From Juglans regia (Eukaryota; Streptophyta; Magnoliopsida; Fagales; Juglandaceae): DNA of 64,000 nucleotides. The notes beneath the pieces were generated by a model. That model was given only the letters and a program-made list of their open reading frames with translations. It was not told the DNA's origin and ran no database searches. This document shows positions 11,864 to 23,500 of the stretch, in pieces. Made by a program: the position numbers and the translations under genes. Within the stretch, counting starts at the first letter, position 1. Each line of letters starts with the position of its first letter. Location of the stretch: contig NC_049904.1 of the NCBI RefSeq assembly GCF_001411555.2, forward strand, positions 19,791,370 to 19,855,369. The letters run 5' to 3'.

Positions 11864-12524
11864 AATCCAATGAGAATTTAGCTATTGAACCATAAAATAT
11901 GTCACATTGGAATAACTATATTCCAAATATAGCTACAGTGACTTCTAAAGTTATTTCCAAATTTAAAAGATACTGTTTATACATCAAATCCATTTTAAAT
12001 CATTTGTTTCTCTCTCCCGAGGTCTCCATCAATGTATTTTTAATTTCTATTTTTAATCCATAATTTAATTAGAATATGATTACTAATTAATATATAATAT
12101 TATGAATAGTAAAATATGATAAAATAAAATAATTTCATAATTAAAAAAATTAAAATATTTTTGAAATTGATATATTAATTTGAGTTAGTGATATATTAAT
12201 TTAATAAGAATATGATTATTAATTAATATATAATAGGTAGAATAGTATAATATGATAAAATAAAATAAATTAATAATTAAAAAAATTAAATATTTTTAAA
12301 ATTATTAGTTATTCATTACTATATAATGAATAAATGTATAATCTAATGTGGAGATTTGATGTGAATAATTAAAATCAAATTCATTTCATATTATTTTATT
12401 ATTATATAATGAAAAAATATCTATTCCAATGTGGAGATTTATGTGAATGAATAGCTAAAAGTTAAATTTCTCTTACATTCATAAAAAATGTCCTTTAACT
12501 TTAGCTAATCCAATGAGAGTGCTC
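11834..12524. mobile_element. MITE with GAGCACTCTCATTGG termini inside the copia element
   Basis: The ends are inverted: GAGCACTCTCATTGGATTAG at 11834 and its near-perfect reverse complement ending at 12524. The flanking trinucleotides are TCA and TAA; a TAA target would fit a PIF/Harbinger (Tourist-like) MITE, but the match is imperfect. Inside, a segment of about 95 bp with ATGATTACTAATTAATATAT recurs about 135 bp later (near 12068 and 12203). There is no coding capacity. Confidence 0.7.
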
Positions 12525-12605
12525 TAAGCCTCTAGTTGCCACAAAATTCTCTGGACTTCGTTCCAAGCTCACTGCTTGTTCCTCCCCATTGAGCTTATGG
12601 GGGTT

Positions 12606-14171
12606 TGACAGCACACAAAAACTTCCACTGTTTCATACCGATAAATCCTCTGCATTGAAAGCCTCGGTCAACAATCCCATGAATCAAGCCATGTGGACAA
12701 CTAGCTACCATTTACATTTATTATTGTGAAATTTCGCAAGTGCACGAAATCGTAACAAGTAATATAGTGAGAAAAAAAGATGTTGAACTGTCGATGACTA
12801 TTTACCTTTTAACTATTGAAATTGTTCTAATTCTAAGTTATTTGAAAACCAAGAAAAGTGGTGTATTTTGACCAAACAAATGAAGAAGAATTGACTAAAT
12901 GAAGAATTGACTAAACACTTAAAAAGAAGAAGATTTCACCTAAGAAGAAAATACTAAGGCATTCAACTCACCTAACTAATCAAATCCCAAATCCTAATAA
13001 TATAATCAATCAATTGTCATCCTATTTGATGGCAGAATATTTTAACTTATCTAAGACCCTCTCTCAAGTAGAATTAGAATTACCTAACATACGATAACCC
13101 GCGATATGTCTATACGAATTTAAAAGCATTTGAGCACATTAAGATTAATAATATTTCACATAAAGCCGCACAAATCATGTTGTCACATTCCCGTCTTTTG
13201 TTCAATTTATGGCATACATCATACGAAGCTAAACTATATGTATCATCTCTCGAATTAACATACACAACAAATCGTTCAACTATTGGCCAGATAATTGAAA
13301 GCACTAAACTCAATGATGTATACTCAAAATAAATGATAAAATTATGATCACATAGAAATAAGATTCGAGATTGTCATGGAAAGGCTACATCGTAGCCTTA
13401 GCAATAGAAATTAGTTCATAATATAATCAAAGCAAACTATAATAATTCTGGAATTCATAATGAAAATTATATAAAAAGAAGATGAAAGAGTTAAAAAGGA
13501 AACTATATGGAAATTGAGAATCTCAATTGTTGACGAACTCCAATTCTGCAGATTTTTGAGCTCCAAATTGATGCACCGTTTTCTCTCTGAAAATGTTTGT
13601 TTTCGGCCAAGGCTTTAACACAAAAGTTTTAGAGTTTTCTGTTGGATTTCTGTAGACATAGAGATTGTCCTTATTGGAATTCTCCAGCCAAAGTTATGCT
13701 CTAAATATTGAAGAGTATTTCAGGAATTTGGCAATTTCTCGACCTCTAACTTGATGCGCTGTTTCCTCTTTCTAGATGTTTGTTTTGGCAAAGTCTTCAA
13801 CACGAAAGTTGTAGGGTTTTTCCCTAGATTTTCTTAGATATCAAAATTGCCCTTATTGGGGTTCTCTAGCAAAAGTTACTCTCCAAATATCGAAGAGTAC
13901 TTCAGAAATTTTGAGAAATGAACATTTCCTATTCTCTTGATGACTCTTTCAATTTATTTATTCCTTAAAAAAATAAACAGAAACTAGCATAAAATTAAGA
14001 ATAAAAGTATGACAACTTGTATAGAAATTAAGCACATCATTTATATTGACAGATTCCCTCCATTAATTATGGGATCATGATTCACATACATTTGTATATA
14101 TTTGCCACCACATATTGGTTCTAATATTCATTGAAGAAGAATATACAGACATTAGTTTTCAATCTCTTTTA
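12606..14171 (+). repeat. 3' LTR of the copia element, split by an insertion
   Basis: The LTR parts are 12606-12721 and 14040-14171. Together they match the 5' LTR apart from the duplication the 5' copy carries. Confidence 0.75.
12722..14039. mobile_element. 1.3 kb insertion in the copia 3' LTR
   Basis: It is flanked by TTTAT on both sides (12717-12721 and 14040-14044), a 5 bp target duplication. It starts near TGTGAAATTTCGCAAGTGC and ends AAGCACATCA. There are no long open frames. Two adjacent copies of about 180 bp (near 13552-13735 and 13737-13912) share GATGCRCYGTTT and CGAAGAGTAYTTCAG words. The 5 bp duplication suggests LTR-retrotransposon integrase, so a solo LTR or a large non-coding derivative is likely; the family is unknown to me. 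Confidence 0.55.
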
Positions 14172-14176
14172 TAATC

Positions 14177-14337
14177 CAAGATAGTTCGCCAAGTCAACCC
14201 TTTCTATTATACAAGTTAGTTATGGTAGTTCTAGTATTCATCTGCGTATATAAGAGACCCGAATGTACTATTCTTCATTGATTCAATAATATAACAAGTT
14301 TTCTCTTTTCATTGAAGCTCTCTGATGCTCTATGTTC
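14177..14337. other. Possible LTR fragment flanking a copia element
   Basis: It has a TATATAAGAGACC promoter-like word followed by CATTGATTCAATAATATAAC, similar to U3/R regions of copia LTRs. The fragment appears to continue after the element at 20324. No partner LTR was seen. Confidence 0.3.
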
Positions 14338-14719
14338 TATTAGACTAAAAACAATTCTAGAATGCGGAATAATACTTTAGAAACAAGAATTGATATAGGT
14401 TTTAATGCTAAGAATAATACTTCCAGCCATTGATGCTATTAACTGTTTTTGCTGCGTTTCTCTCTCTGTTTGACATTTCCAAACTCTTCTCCACTCTATT
14501 TAGATGGTGTAATACCGAAGGGAATTGAGTGCTGTGAGTCTGGGGACCAAACACTATATTTATAGCCTAAGCCTCCATCAAGCTTTGGTGTTACGTGTCC
14601 CACGTGATCCTATTTACATGGGATCAGTTATTAACGTGATGGAAGAGTGGTGGACCACTTCAAGGACTCTTAAGCAATAGACTCGTTCTCACAAAAGTCT
14701 CCGTGAGAAACGATCAATA
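14338..14719 (-). repeat. 3' LTR of the minus-strand copia element
   Basis: 382 bp, closely matching 19944-20323. Both contain GTGTTACGTGTCCCACGTGA, with an ACGTG-box-like core, and a TATTTATAG TATA-like word. Confidence 0.8.
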
Positions 14720-15221
14720 TTCTTTCACTTGGTCCACACTCCTAATCTAAGATTTCATCTTAAACCCAACGATAATCTTCATGTAAGTAATCAATACATG
14801 AATCATGGCGATAGGTCCTCTAATGACGAGTATTATCTTCCATGTATTGCTATGTATTTATTCTTTAAACATTATAATTTATGTGGAAACAATTTCTTAA
14901 TGAATAAACCCTATATTTATTCTTGGTCCAACACAGATGAATTTTTCTCAAAATTTAAATTAAGGTGCAGATCAATATGAGAAAAAACATCAAACTATTT
15001 AAGAATTTCATTAAAATAATATTGTTCATACAATGAAAAATTACATTATAGAACTAAGTCCTATGTTCACTACATGATCCTTGAATTTCAACGGTGACAT
15101 GCCCTTAGTCAAAGGATCAGCGATCATTAGTTCAGTACTTACGTGCTCAATGACCACTTTATTTTCTTTAACACATTCCCTTATGGCTAAATATTTAATG
15201 TTGATGTGTTTACTCCGACTC

Positions 15222-16327
15222 TCACTTTTTGTTTTTAGCCATAAAAGCAGCAGCTGAATTGTCGCAATACATTCTCAATGGCCTAGAGATCGAATCCATA
15301 ATTCTAAATCCAGAAATGAAACTCTTAAGCCATACACCATGTGACGTAGTCTCAAAACAAGAGACAAACTCGGCTTCAATAGTGGAAGTGGCAGTCAAAT
15401 TCTGCTTGGCACTCCTCCATGATATAGCTCCACCGGCCATAAAAAATATATATCCTAATGTTGATTTGCGTGAATCAATATAGCCAGCAAAGTCAGAATC
15501 TGAGTAACCAATTACTTCCAGATTGTCCGTTCGTCTATACATAAGCATGTATTCTTTGGTTCCTTGGAGGTACCTCATTACTTTCTTTGCAGCTCTCCAG
15601 TGGTCTAAACCTGGATCACTCTGATATCGTCCCAACATTCCCACAGCAAATGCAATGTCAGGTCTTGTACAGACCTGAACATTCATTAGGCTTCCGATAG
15701 CAAAAGCATATAGAATGTTCTTCATTTGTTCCCTTTCAAGGTCGTTCCTTGGACATTGGTTCAAATTGAACCTATCACCCTTCACAATGAGAGCTATACT
15801 TGGTGAACAATCCTTCATCCGGAATCTCTCTAAAACTTCATAAATATAGGTTTCCTGAGACAGACCCAAGATACCTCGAAATCTGTCTCTATGGATCTTA
15901 ATGCCAATGACATAAGATGCTCACCCATATCCTTCATATCAAAATTTTTAGAGAAGAATTGTTTCACCTCATGCATCAAACCTTTATCATTGGTTGCTAG
16001 CAAAATGTCATCCACATATAAAACAAGAAAAGAAATTTTACTCCCACTGACCTTCTGGTATATACATTGATCCATAACGTTTTCTACAAAACCGAATGAA
16101 GAAATTATATTATGGAATTTCAAATACTATTGGTGGGATGCTTGTTTTAAACCGTATATGGATTTTTTGAGCTTGCAAACCAATTGCTCACCATCACTAG
16201 AGGGGAATCCTTCAGACTGTTTCATGTAAACTTCCTCTTCTAGATCTCCATTGAGAAATATTATTTTCACATCTATTTGTTGCAACTCTAAGTCAAAATG
16301 GGCTACTAATGCCAAAATAACATGCAA
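15222..16327 (-). pseudogene. Copia RT (C-terminal part) and RNase H
   Basis: On the minus strand, 16127-16327 has QQIDVKIIFLNGDLEEEVYM and YGLKQASHQ. 15830-16123 has the catalytic LVLYVDDILLATND. 15222-15869 is RNase H, with YSDSDFAGYIDSRKSTLGYI and a TSTIEAEFVS segment; the usual A in STAEAE is I here. The three frames are joined by frameshifts or stops, so no full polyprotein remains. Confidence 0.85.
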
Positions 16328-17600
16328 TGAATCTTTCTTAGATACGGGAGAGAAAGTCTCCGTGTAATCGATTCATTCTTTCTGAGTAAATCCTTTAGCA
16401 ATGAGTCTTGCCTTGTATCTCTCAATATTGCCCAATGAGTATCTTTAAGTTTTAAAGACATATTTACATCCAATAGTTTTTACACCATTCGGATACTCAA
16501 CAAGATCCCAGATTTCGTTACTCTTCATAGAATTCATCTTTTCTTTCATGACATTGTACCATAATTCTGATTCTTTACAACTCATGACTTGTGAAAAGAA
16601 CTCGGGATCATTTTTGGCTCTAATGTTATAGTCAGATCTTGTAGATACACAATATAATCACTACGAATTGCTGATCTCCTTACTCTAACAGATTTTCTTA
16701 ATGTTGCACCATCATCTTTTTGAGAAGTATGTGGTTCAACTTGTTGTTCAAAAATTGTTGGCAACTCTTGAACTACATGATCTACTAGAGTGTCGTCAGC
16801 AGCTTGTGGAACATCAATGATTGGTTGTTCAACACCAGTTTGTACTTGAGGGGTGTTGTAAGAAATAATCAATCTATCACTTGAAGTGGAAGGTTGAGAT
16901 TATGAATGATCATTCTCAGAAACTATGTTCCTGGTTTGATCGCTCCCACTGATTAAGTCATTTTCAAGAAATTTTGCATTTCTTGATTCCACAATCCTAG
17001 TACTGTGAGATGGATAATAAAATCTATAACCTTTAGACCTTTCAGCATATCCAATGAAATATCCACTAATGGTCCTTGGGTCTAGTTTCTTCTCTTGTGG
17101 ATTACAAATTCTCACCTCAGACGGGCATCCCCAAACGCGCATATGTCTCAAACTCGGTTTCTAACATTTCCATAATTCAAATGGCGTTTTAGGAACAGTC
17201 TTGGTTGGAATTCGGTTTAATATATACACTGCCGTCTTAAGTGTTTCAGCCCATAATGATTTAGGAAGATTGGAGCTGTTATGCATATTCCGCACCATGT
17301 CCAATAATGTTCGGTTTTCTTTTTTCTGCTACACCATTCTGGTCCGGTGAACTAGGCACGGTGTATTAGGCAACAATCTCATGCTCTTGAAGAAACTTTG
17401 CAAATGACCCAGGTGCTTGTCCATTCTCTGTGTATCTACCATAATATTCTCCACCTCTATCTAATCTCACGATTTTAATTTGCTTACCGCATTGTTTCTT
17501 TACTTCAGCCTTAAAGATTTTAAAGGCATCTAATGCTTCGTTCTTGTTATGAAGCATGTAGAGATACATATATCGTGAGTAGTCATCTATACACAATTAG
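16328..17600 (-). pseudogene. Copia integrase and linker remnants
   Basis: 17366-17596 has CIDDYSRYMYLYML and VRLDRGGEYYG of the D-D-E core. 16900-17151 has RVWGCPSEVRI and SGYFIGYAERSKGYRFYYPS, the conserved post-core segment. 16582-16872 is the variable linker before RT (SVRVRRSAIRSDY). Frame breaks separate them. Confidence 0.8.
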
Positions 17601-17715
17601 ATTTATAAAATAAACTGAATGATGAATTTGAAAAATTAAAGGAATATTCAAAATGTACTAGTCTTGAAACTAAAATCAAGTTTCTAGAGAAACTTGGAAC
17701 ATAAAAGGTCTTTTC

Positions 17716-18760
17716 TTACTTTAAAACCAAACCACTAGATAAAATTAAATAGCAAATTCCTACAACTTCCACAAGCGAGCCCATCTTGTTTCCTGATAAG
17801 ATGTTTCGCTCACTTTCCACTAGCTTCCTTAGGTTTTGTAAACCCTGCAAGGAATTTGAAATGTAGATTGTTGATCCAGAATCAATCCACCATGTGTTAA
17901 TATTGACATTAACCATATTAGATTCATAACAAACAAGTGAGGTTGAATTACCTTTATATGCAAGCCATTTCTGAAATTTGGCGCATTTCTTCTTCACGTG
18001 TCCCTTCTTTTTACAGAAAAAATACCTGGAATCTTTTTTAATACCACTTTGTGGAGGTATTTTACATTTTCCTTTCAGTTTGACTTGAGATTTGCCCTTT
18101 TCATGCGTTGCAAGCATTGCACTTTCACCCTGTTCCATCATCAGTCTCCCTTCCTCTTGAACACACATGATCATGAGTTCATTAATTGAGCATTTATCCT
18201 TATGTGTGTTGTATGAGATTTTGAAGTGTCCATATTGATGCGGGAGGGTGTTCAAGATGTAGTGCACCAGGAATGACTCCGACATTTCAACCTTGAGTTT
18301 ATTCAATTGAGCCACATTGGCCCTCATTTACATGATGTGCTCACCCACACCTTTCACACTGGTGAGCATTAGGGATGAGAAATTCATGATTAGGGTGCTT
18401 GCTAATGCCTTGTTTGAAGTGACAAATTGTTCATCAATGGCCTTTAGCAAGTCTCAGACCTTTTCATGCTGATCGACAGAACCATGAATACCAGCAGAAA
18501 TTCTAGTCTTAATGAACATCATGCTGAGGCGATTAGATCGCTCCTATCGCACTCGCTCATAAAGTGCGATGGCTGGTGCATTGCTGGTATAAGTGAGTGC
18601 TAGTGGTTCGTATTTCCTAATAGCATAATCTATGTCCATCCATCCTAAATGAAGAAGAACTCTCTCATTCTAGACTTTATAATTATCTCTCTTAAATTCA
18701 GGGATATCATAACGAATATCAGAGAAATTTGTAGGTTGTGTAACTACATATAGATTACAT
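17716..18760 (-). pseudogene. Copia gag and protease remnants
   Basis: 17716-18327 encodes the gag C-terminus with a zinc-knuckle-like YFFCKKKGHVKKKC; the first Cys of C-X2-C is replaced by F. A protease motif WWIDSGSTIYIS follows, with the D-S-G active site intact. N-terminal gag (up to about 18760) is readable only in pieces. The protein is disabled by stops near 18328. Confidence 0.8.
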
Positions 18761-19627
18761 GCTTATGTTAAAATTGATACCTAAATAAATATTCATGTTT
18801 TACCAATGTAAATCATGCTTAAAAATTGAATCTAATGACATAAAATTGCCTGTGGGCTAAATTTTTAATTCAAGTAGATCCAATTAATCTTTATGATAGA
18901 ATTTTATAAAATTATTTACTTAATTCATAATTCTAAAGGGTATATTATGAATTGAGGTATATTCTATCTTAAACTTTTATGATAAAACTATCAAATTATT
19001 TACTTAATTCATAATTCCTGTGGGTAATTTATGAATAACTTGATATCTTATCATACTTACTAATATAAATATAATAGAAATTCATGTGAGATAAAATTTA
19101 TTATATTAAGTATAATTAATTACAATTAATGTCTAATATTCTTTATGTGATCCTAATCAATCGTAATAAATTTACTTAATTAAAGATGCTGTGGCTATTC
19201 TCTAATTAACATAAAATTATATGGATCATTAGACATTTAAATTGCATAAGACTAGTTTAATATTATGAATTACATAATTTTAACTAATACTCACATGTTA
19301 TAATTATGTACAAAATATTTATAATATAAGCATAAATATTGCACAATCAAAACTATAATATTATGCATAACATTTAATTTCTTGCTTTAAACTATATACT
19401 CATAAAAAATTGCATGTATAAAGCAAAATTAATCAATTCATGCAAACTAAATACGAGCATAATAAACAAATTTATACTTCAATTATCCAAATTGCATATA
19501 ATTAAATTAAATAAAAATTATAATAACAAAGGGCATAGGCCCAAAAACCCACTTTTCAAACCATCTAAAAAAGTGGAAAAAAATTTTAATTTTAATTTAA
19601 TTTATTTTTATTAAAACTATACTGTAT
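18761..19627 (-). other. AT-rich 5' leader of the minus-strand copia element
   Basis: I see no coding sequence. Short direct repeats include two AAATTATTTACTTAATTCATAATTC-like blocks near 18910 and 18990. Confidence 0.45.
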
Positions 19628-19690
19628 AAACGACATGTCGTTTTTCTTATTGTTTAAAAAGAAAACAGCCATCTAAACGACATGTCGTTT
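19628..19690. repeat. Two perfect 16 bp palindromes in the copia leader
   Basis: AAACGACATGTCGTTT occurs at 19628-19643 and again at 19675-19690, 47 bp apart. Each is its own reverse complement. The position downstream of the 5' LTR and upstream of gag could mark a protein-binding site or an RNA hairpin; function is not known. Confidence 0.85.
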
Positions 19691-19943
19691 TCTACAAAAT
19701 TGAAAACTACATGTCCTTATACACTTTGGCAGTTCAAAGCCCCACATCTATACGTGTTATGGGCGGGCATGAGGGGCTTCACAGTGCACATAAGGTGCAC
19801 CGACGGGTTGGGCTGTCAAGCACCGATAGACTCCCATAAGTCTAGCGAGTCCCTAAGGGAGATCACTGAATCTCATAATCCAACAATCTCCCCCCTAGCG
19901 ACACCCGGGGGACTCGAACTCGCGACCTCGCTCTGATACCAAC

Positions 19944-20323
19944 TGTTAGACTAAAAACAATTCTAGAATGCAGAATAACACTTTAGAAATAAGAATTGAT
20001 AGGTTTTAATGCCAAGAATAATACCTCCAGCCATTGATGCTATTCACTGTTTTTGCTGCGTTTCTCTCTGTGTTTGGCACTTTCAAATTCTTTTCCACTC
20101 TATTTAGATGGTGTAATACTGAAGAGAATTGAGTGATGTGAGTCTAGGGACCAAACATTGTATTTATAGTCGAAGCCTCCATCAAGCTTCGGTGTTACGT
20201 GTCCCACGTGATCCTATTTATATGAGATCAGTTATTAACGTGATGGAAGAGTGGTGGACCACTTCAAAGACTCTTAAGCAATAAACTTGTTTTCACGAAC
20301 GTCTCCGTGAGAAACGGTCAATA
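19944..20323 (-). repeat. 5' LTR of the minus-strand copia element
   Basis: 380 bp, ending (minus strand) in GTCTAACA next to the primer-binding site TTGGTATCAGAGC at about 19930-19942. Confidence 0.8.
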
Positions 20324-20328
20324 TGTTG

Positions 20329-21195
20329 TTCTTGGTAATCTTGAGTTTGCCGCATAAACTCCTGTGTGCAGATCACTGCACTGTCGCTCTGTTTCCAGTT
20401 TGATCTCTAATACAAGCATCTGCCTACATTAGACCGGCTTGTATAGGTGGGAATATGAGATTGAGCATGCAATTGCTACATTCATTGTGCTCTCTTATTA
20501 TGCAGATCGCAACAAGATGAGCTGAAGATTGGAGTGCTTTGTCAGGAAAATCCTACAGTAGATAAATATCAATATGGGGGTGTTAGATTCATAAACATTA
20601 TGGCCTCCTGAAGAAGCTACAAAATCAATTTTCTTAGAAATATGCATATTTCTAAGAAGAGGAAAAGCCAGTCAATGGCAAAGCAAGGTTCGTGTGCAGT
20701 TGAAGAAAGGAGATGACTTCGGACCTATGGCGAACCAGTATTGTACTCAGGACGGCATGGCTAATCTTATTTTTGAAGCGTTTTTTTCCCAACCAACATA
20801 CTAATGCAACAGAAGGTAGAGAAAAGGAGATCCTGCTATGTCTTGCATAAGCACCTCCAACTAAGTCAACATTCGAACTCAAGTATTCATATATAATTTG
20901 AAATACCAAAAGCTTCAAACAAAGTAAAATAATAGATTTAATTGTTTAAAAATTTTATTTGCATTGATGTGATTACTGCGTATTAAAAAAAAATAGAGGC
21001 AGCAAATCACATCAATAGTGTCAACTCTGAGGAAAATGAATCATAAACAAATTAGCGTTAGTTTCTTTTCTCCTTTATGATTGAACAACTCTCTGTTCAA
21101 TACATTCATAAATATCTAATATTCTTTCGAGGAAAAGAAACTTGATAAAGAAAGAAAGAGACAAACTTGGTGGGAATTATTAAATTTGCATACCA
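20329..21195. other. Region downstream of the phosphatase locus
   Basis: I see no supported gene. The open frame at 20652-20918 (minus) has no recognisable domain. The segment near 21050-21195 is probably the 3' untranslated region of the phosphatase locus. Confidence 0.45.
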
Positions 21196-22059
21196 TCAAA
21201 ATGTTTTATTATATGGATCAGCAGTCACGTATTGCTTCACAGCCTCCCTCATATCCTCAAATCCATCTGTCCCCTCAAGGAACTTGATCACCCTTTCCAA
21301 CTCAGTGTCGCTGAGATCGTCTGTAAAGGGTCGAATGGGAATCGCATTCTCGGGCTGAAACTCGTACGCATTCGGGTTATCGTCTACGATTACCACCCGC
21401 CTCAGGTCTCTCCCCAAACCCGACAAGTCCTTCACGAACTTCCCGTCCACCTCCTTGCAGGAATCTCGGTACAGCCGGTGGGATATCACAGCGTTACGGT
21501 CGAGCTGGTCGAGCACGAGCGACGCGTATTCCCTCAACCCCGCCGTGAACACCACGATCTCGAATCTCTCACCCAGAGTCGACAGGAGTTCGTCGACGCC
21601 AGGGCGCTTCAGCACGTAGAAGCTCATGATCTCGCCGTCGATTGTCGGCCTTACCACGAAGTCAAACCGGTCTGGCTGTGTGTCCGGCTTGGAGTGGATC
21701 AGGGTCTCGTCCAGGTCGAGAAACACCGTTCTCTTCGGCGAAATCAGCGGCGGGAGGCGCGCGGGGTCGTCGTTGTCGAACGACAGCGATTTTCAGACGG
21801 TGCATTCGTGTAGATTGGGAATCTTCGCATGAGTACGGCAGCCCTTGTGCTGGCGGTTGGAGGTGTCGAGGTGGGCCAACTTGGACAAGAGTTTGATGAG
21901 GCGGCGATGGCAGGTCAAAATCGACTTGTTGATGGATGCGATGGCGGCGACATTGTTCTTGGCAGACGATTTCCGACGGTGACGGCGGCGATGCTGCCTA
22001 CTGATACGGAAATCCTTGATGTACTTTGTCGGAGTCCTCTTTGAGATCTTCGACACCAT
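21196..22059 (-). pseudogene. SCP/FCP1-like HAD phosphatase with one in-frame stop
   Basis: The frame starts at ATG 22059 and runs without intron to TGA at 21196 (287 codons), broken only by TGA at 21793-21795. Before the stop lies a basic N-terminus (KRTPTKYIKDFRISRQHRR) and an ASINKSILTCHRRLIKLLSK helix. After it, in the same frame, come PPLISPKRTVFLDLDETLIH and the rest of the FCP1-like domain. The HAD nucleophile motif DLDET is intact, as are VFTAGLREYASLVLDQLD and VIVDDNPNAYEFQPENAIPI, the acidic motif. SCP-like enzymes dephosphorylate serines, classically in the RNA polymerase II tail. Translation could restart at the Met before FLDLDETL (21726), giving 176 aa with the catalytic core. 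A sequencing error or a null allele are alternatives. Confidence 0.8.
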
Positions 22060-22436
22060 TTCTGCGCATATGGACAGTGAGAGAAATTGGGGTTAGGGTA
22101 GAGATTTTAAATTTTGGTCCGGTGCAACGGTCACAAGTTCTGTTTGTTTGTATTTGAAAATGATCTATTATTCAATTTTCTATTATACTTGCCATTATTT
22201 ATTGAGTAATTCTATTTGCAGCATAAGGATAGTTTTATAATTTTAAAAAATTTTAAAAATAATTTTACCTAACCTTACATTACAGTCCCCAAATAAAAAT
22301 TATACCTAAGATTGCTCTTATACTTGCACTAACTTAGGTTAGTTATCCCCAATTTTCACTTTAAACCCTCTTAAGTTACACAAACTTTTTGAAATATCAT
22401 GTTTAAAAAAAAAAAAAAAATCTCAGATACAAAATT

Positions 22437-22640
22437 CAGTACACCTTTTCCAAACTTTTAAATAAAACACAAAATAATATAACTTTTTCAAAATTTAAAA
22501 CATAAATAACATTTAAATAATTTTTTAACTTTATAATATTTTTATTTAATATTTTTCTCTATGATCTCTTAAAATTTAATAAAACATCTTAACTTAAATA
22601 ATTTTATTACTATTCACAGAATTATAAGATTTCAGTTTCC
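22437..22640 (-). repeat. Relative of the GATGAGATG MITE family
   Basis: Words such as AACTTTTTCAAAATTTAAAA and TTTCAGTTTCCAAACCTGAG match the reverse complement of the family, but divergence is high. Confidence 0.35.
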
Positions 22641-23297
22641 AAACCTGAGTCAAATTTTCAAAAATTTAAGCTATTTCATTTTTCCATCAATATGCTAATC
22701 TAAAACATATAAACAAGATATTCCCATCCATTTAAGTTAATAAAATAAAATAATAATATTAGATACAATCATGATCAATTATGTAAGTGCATGACACTCA
22801 TTTTGAAAAAGGGTGGGATCTATCATTAAAAATTTAATTTTTTCGTGTAGGTCATATATTTACTTATTATTTTTAAAAGAAGTACACGATATATTTGCAT
22901 ACTCTATAACTACAAATATTATTTCTTTAAAAATGAATGGTCAATTTTGATTTGTTCACGGGATAACGATATATCTCAACTCCATTTTAAGAACGAAAAT
23001 ACTTTAAAATTCTCTATTTCGCGAGCGTTTATAGAGAAAAATCAATAGTTAATTTATTTTTTCCTTTTAAGTTTTAAGCAATAAACATCTTTCTTTTGTA
23101 TTGATTTCTCCTCTCGTTCATGGGTGGACGAATACCTCGCTATAAATGGGCATGCACTGCTGAGGCAGAACAAATGTTTTTAACCTTTAAATGGGATGGA
23201 GAAACAACAAAGCCCTTTTTGTGGCAAAGAACCATCTCAATTTCCAGCCCAATTATCAAACCCAAATTAAAGCCCATTGATCCCTCAGTGTTTTTAG

Positions 23298-23500
23298 GTT
23301 CTATTTGGACAGCGAGATGAGATAAAATAATTTTAGATAAAAGTTAAAAGTTGAATAAAATATTGTTAAAATATTATTTTTTAATATCATTATTGTTTTG
23401 AAATTTAAAAAAATTGAATTTTTTATTATATGTTATATGAAAATTTAAGAAAGTTGTAATAATGAAATGAGATGAAATCGTTTTTTCAGATTTTTAGAAT
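23298..23500 (+). repeat. GATGAGATG-family MITE-like repeat, copy 2
   Basis: It starts TTCTATTTGGACAGCGAGAT and includes GTTGAATAAAATATTGTT and GTTGTAATAATGAAATGAGA. The right terminus is degraded. Confidence 0.55.

Larger units (their letters stand above)
7544..14171 (+). mobile_element. Decayed Ty1/copia retrotransposon with nested insertions
   Basis: The LTRs begin TGATAGCACAC (7544) and TGACAGCACAC (12606). Both end CTTTTA, at 7851 and 14171. The primer site TGGTATCCAAAGCC starts at 7852 and a G-rich tract (TTATGGGGGTTT) precedes the 3' LTR. The 5-mer TAATC at 7539-7543 and 14172-14176 is the target duplication. Order is gag, protease, integrase, RT, RNase H, as in copia. Many stops and frameshifts break the frame. 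A 691 bp MITE sits at 11834-12524 and a 1.3 kb insertion splits the 3' LTR. Confidence 0.85.
14338..20323 (-). mobile_element. Ty1/copia retrotransposon, minus strand, both LTRs present
   Basis: The LTR at 19944-20323 (380 bp) is the 5' LTR and that at 14338-14719 (382 bp) the 3' LTR. On the minus strand the 5' LTR ends GTCTAACA, followed by TTGGTATCAGAGC, the Met tRNA primer site. GGACCAAGTGAAAGAA upstream of the 3' LTR is a polypurine tract. Flanks TGTTC (14333-14337) and TGTTG (20324-20328) are a target duplication with one change. The order gag, protease, integrase, RT, RNase H is copia-type. Stops and frameshifts disable it. The leader (about 18760-19940) is AT-rich and carries two 16 bp palindromes. 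Confidence 0.85.

Noticed and set aside
20652..20918. 88-residue minus-strand frame near the phosphatase as a gene
   Set aside because: No domain is recognisable, and the frame has no supporting start context or neighbouring exon.
21232..22044. Plus-strand open frames opposite the phosphatase
   Set aside because: They are shadows of the minus-strand frame, which carries real HAD motifs, and show no domain of their own.
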